Assembly: GCA_958439775.1 (NCBI GenBank)
Contig: CAUBWQ010000077.1
Location: 1 to 5,721 of the forward strand
From: an uncultured Collinsella sp.
GTDB taxonomy: Bacteria > Actinomycetota > Coriobacteriia > Coriobacteriales > Coriobacteriaceae
DNA: 5,721 nucleotides
Direction: 5' to 3'
How positions within the stretch are numbered: the first letter of the stretch is position 1; each line of letters starts with the position of its first letter. Positions 5,143-5,721 of this stretch are shown here, one piece after another. The notes beneath the pieces are model-generated. The model was not told where the DNA came from. It saw only the letters and a program-made list of their open reading frames with translations, and ran no database searches. Position numbers and translations under genes: made by a program.

Positions 5143-5721
5143 CTATCGTGGCAGGCGAATCGTAAAGCGGCTGCCGACCCCTTCGACCGAGGTCACACCG
5201 ATGACGCCGCCGTGGCTGTCGACGATCCACTTGGCGATCGCAAGCCCCAGGCCCGAACCCTGTGCACCGACATCGCGCGCGTTGTCGGCACGGTAGAACC
5301 GCTCGAACGCGTGAGCTGCGGATTCCTGGTTCATGCCGATGCCCTCGTCCTCAACGCTTATGTCGATCGTGCCCGCGCCCGCATCCGGCGCTACGCCAAA
5401 CGTGATGGGCGTGCCCGCGTCCGAATACTTGGCGGCATTCTGCACGATTACGCGCAGAGCCTGCTTCACGAGCGCCACGTCAACGGACGCGTCGCAGCGC
5501 GGGTCGCTGGCAAACGCAGCGTCAAAAGCCAGCCGATATGTGTGCCCGGCATCAATCATCTGCGATTCCTCGCACACCTCGCCGACCAGTGCAGCCAGGT
5601 TGGTATTCACGCGCCGCAGCACGGTGCGGCCGGCATCTCCGCGTGCCAAAAACAGCAGTTGTTCCACGAGCTCCTGCATGTGCTCGCTTTCGGCCTTGAG
5701 CGAGGCGATGGACTCTGCCAG
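5143..5721 (-). CDS. Sensor histidine kinase, C-terminal part (5' end outside window)
   Basis: Histidine kinases autophosphorylate on a His and relay the phosphate to a response regulator. The minus-strand frame is open from the window edge to the TAG at 5145-5143, giving 192 residues; the ATG at 5679-5677 is internal, because the frame continues upstream (LAESIASLKAESEH). The edge segment through EQLLFLARGD is the second helix of the HisKA dimerisation domain, so the phosphorylated His lies just outside the window. The ATP-binding domain is complete: N-box VIVQNAAKYS (Asn codon 5439-5437), G1 box VEDEGIGM (Asp codon 5349-5347), F-box AFERFYRAD, G2 box GSGLGLAIAKWIVDSHGG, and the terminal strand GVGSRFTIRLPR. 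This is the EnvZ/PhoR-like transmembrane class by motif style. The sensor domain and cognate regulator, usually the preceding gene on the same strand, are beyond the window, so the signal cannot be inferred. Confidence 0.95.
   Translation of the reverse strand: MAESIASLKAESEHMQELVEQLLFLARGDAGRTVLRRVNTNLAALVGEVCEESQMIDAGHTYRLAFDAAFASDPRCDASVDVALVKQALRVIVQNAAKYSDAGTPITFGVAPDAGAGTIDISVEDEGIGMNQESAAHAFERFYRADNARDVGAQGSGLGLAIAKWIVDSHGGVIGVTSVEGVGSRFTIRLPR

Overview
This 5.7 kb, GC-rich window looks like chromosome from a high-GC Gram-positive actinobacterium. The gene order eno, divIC/ftsB-like, ppx/gppA followed by a tRNA-Leu, together with protein style and base composition, points to the Coriobacteriia, and a Collinsella-like gut organism is my best guess. 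This assignment is inference from gene order and composition, not a database match.

Left part (1-3146, + strand): the 3' nine-tenths of enolase (eno, 5' end outside the window) is closed by a strong intrinsic terminator at 1233-1264. A new unit follows: a single-pass DivIC/FtsB-type cell-division protein with a long disordered basic N-terminus, then, 18 bases later, a short-form Ppx/GppA exopolyphosphatase or pppGpp phosphatase. In mycobacteria and many other actinobacteria a DUF501 gene lies between these two; here it is absent.

Middle (3147-3606): a 344-base protein-free stretch precedes a minus-strand tRNA-Leu(UAA). It is not empty. It holds (i) a long inverted repeat just after ppx, (ii) a degenerate second copy of the tRNA-Leu 3' end plus its terminator, and (iii) between the two copies, a GC-rich block of four consecutive perfect hairpins bounded by inverted tRNA T-arm-like sequence. 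This is the least explained part of the window.

Right part (3607-5721): on the minus strand lies an unrecognised 207-residue membrane-anchored helical (TPR-like) protein, just upstream of the tRNA. Divergent from it is a two-gene + strand unit: a lone galactitol-type PTS IIB protein and a small VOC-fold protein resembling the C-terminal domain attached to some KDPG/KHG aldolases. A bidirectional terminator (about 5090-5130) separates this unit from a convergent minus-strand sensor histidine kinase, of which only the C-terminal 192 residues are inside the window.

Functionally the window mixes housekeeping (glycolysis, division, polyphosphate/stringent-response metabolism, a leucine tRNA) with a small sugar-transport-related unit and a two-component sensor. 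I see no CRISPR array, transposase, phage gene or defence system. The noteworthy material is the structured repeat region beside the tRNA and the orphan PTS IIB-VOC pair.
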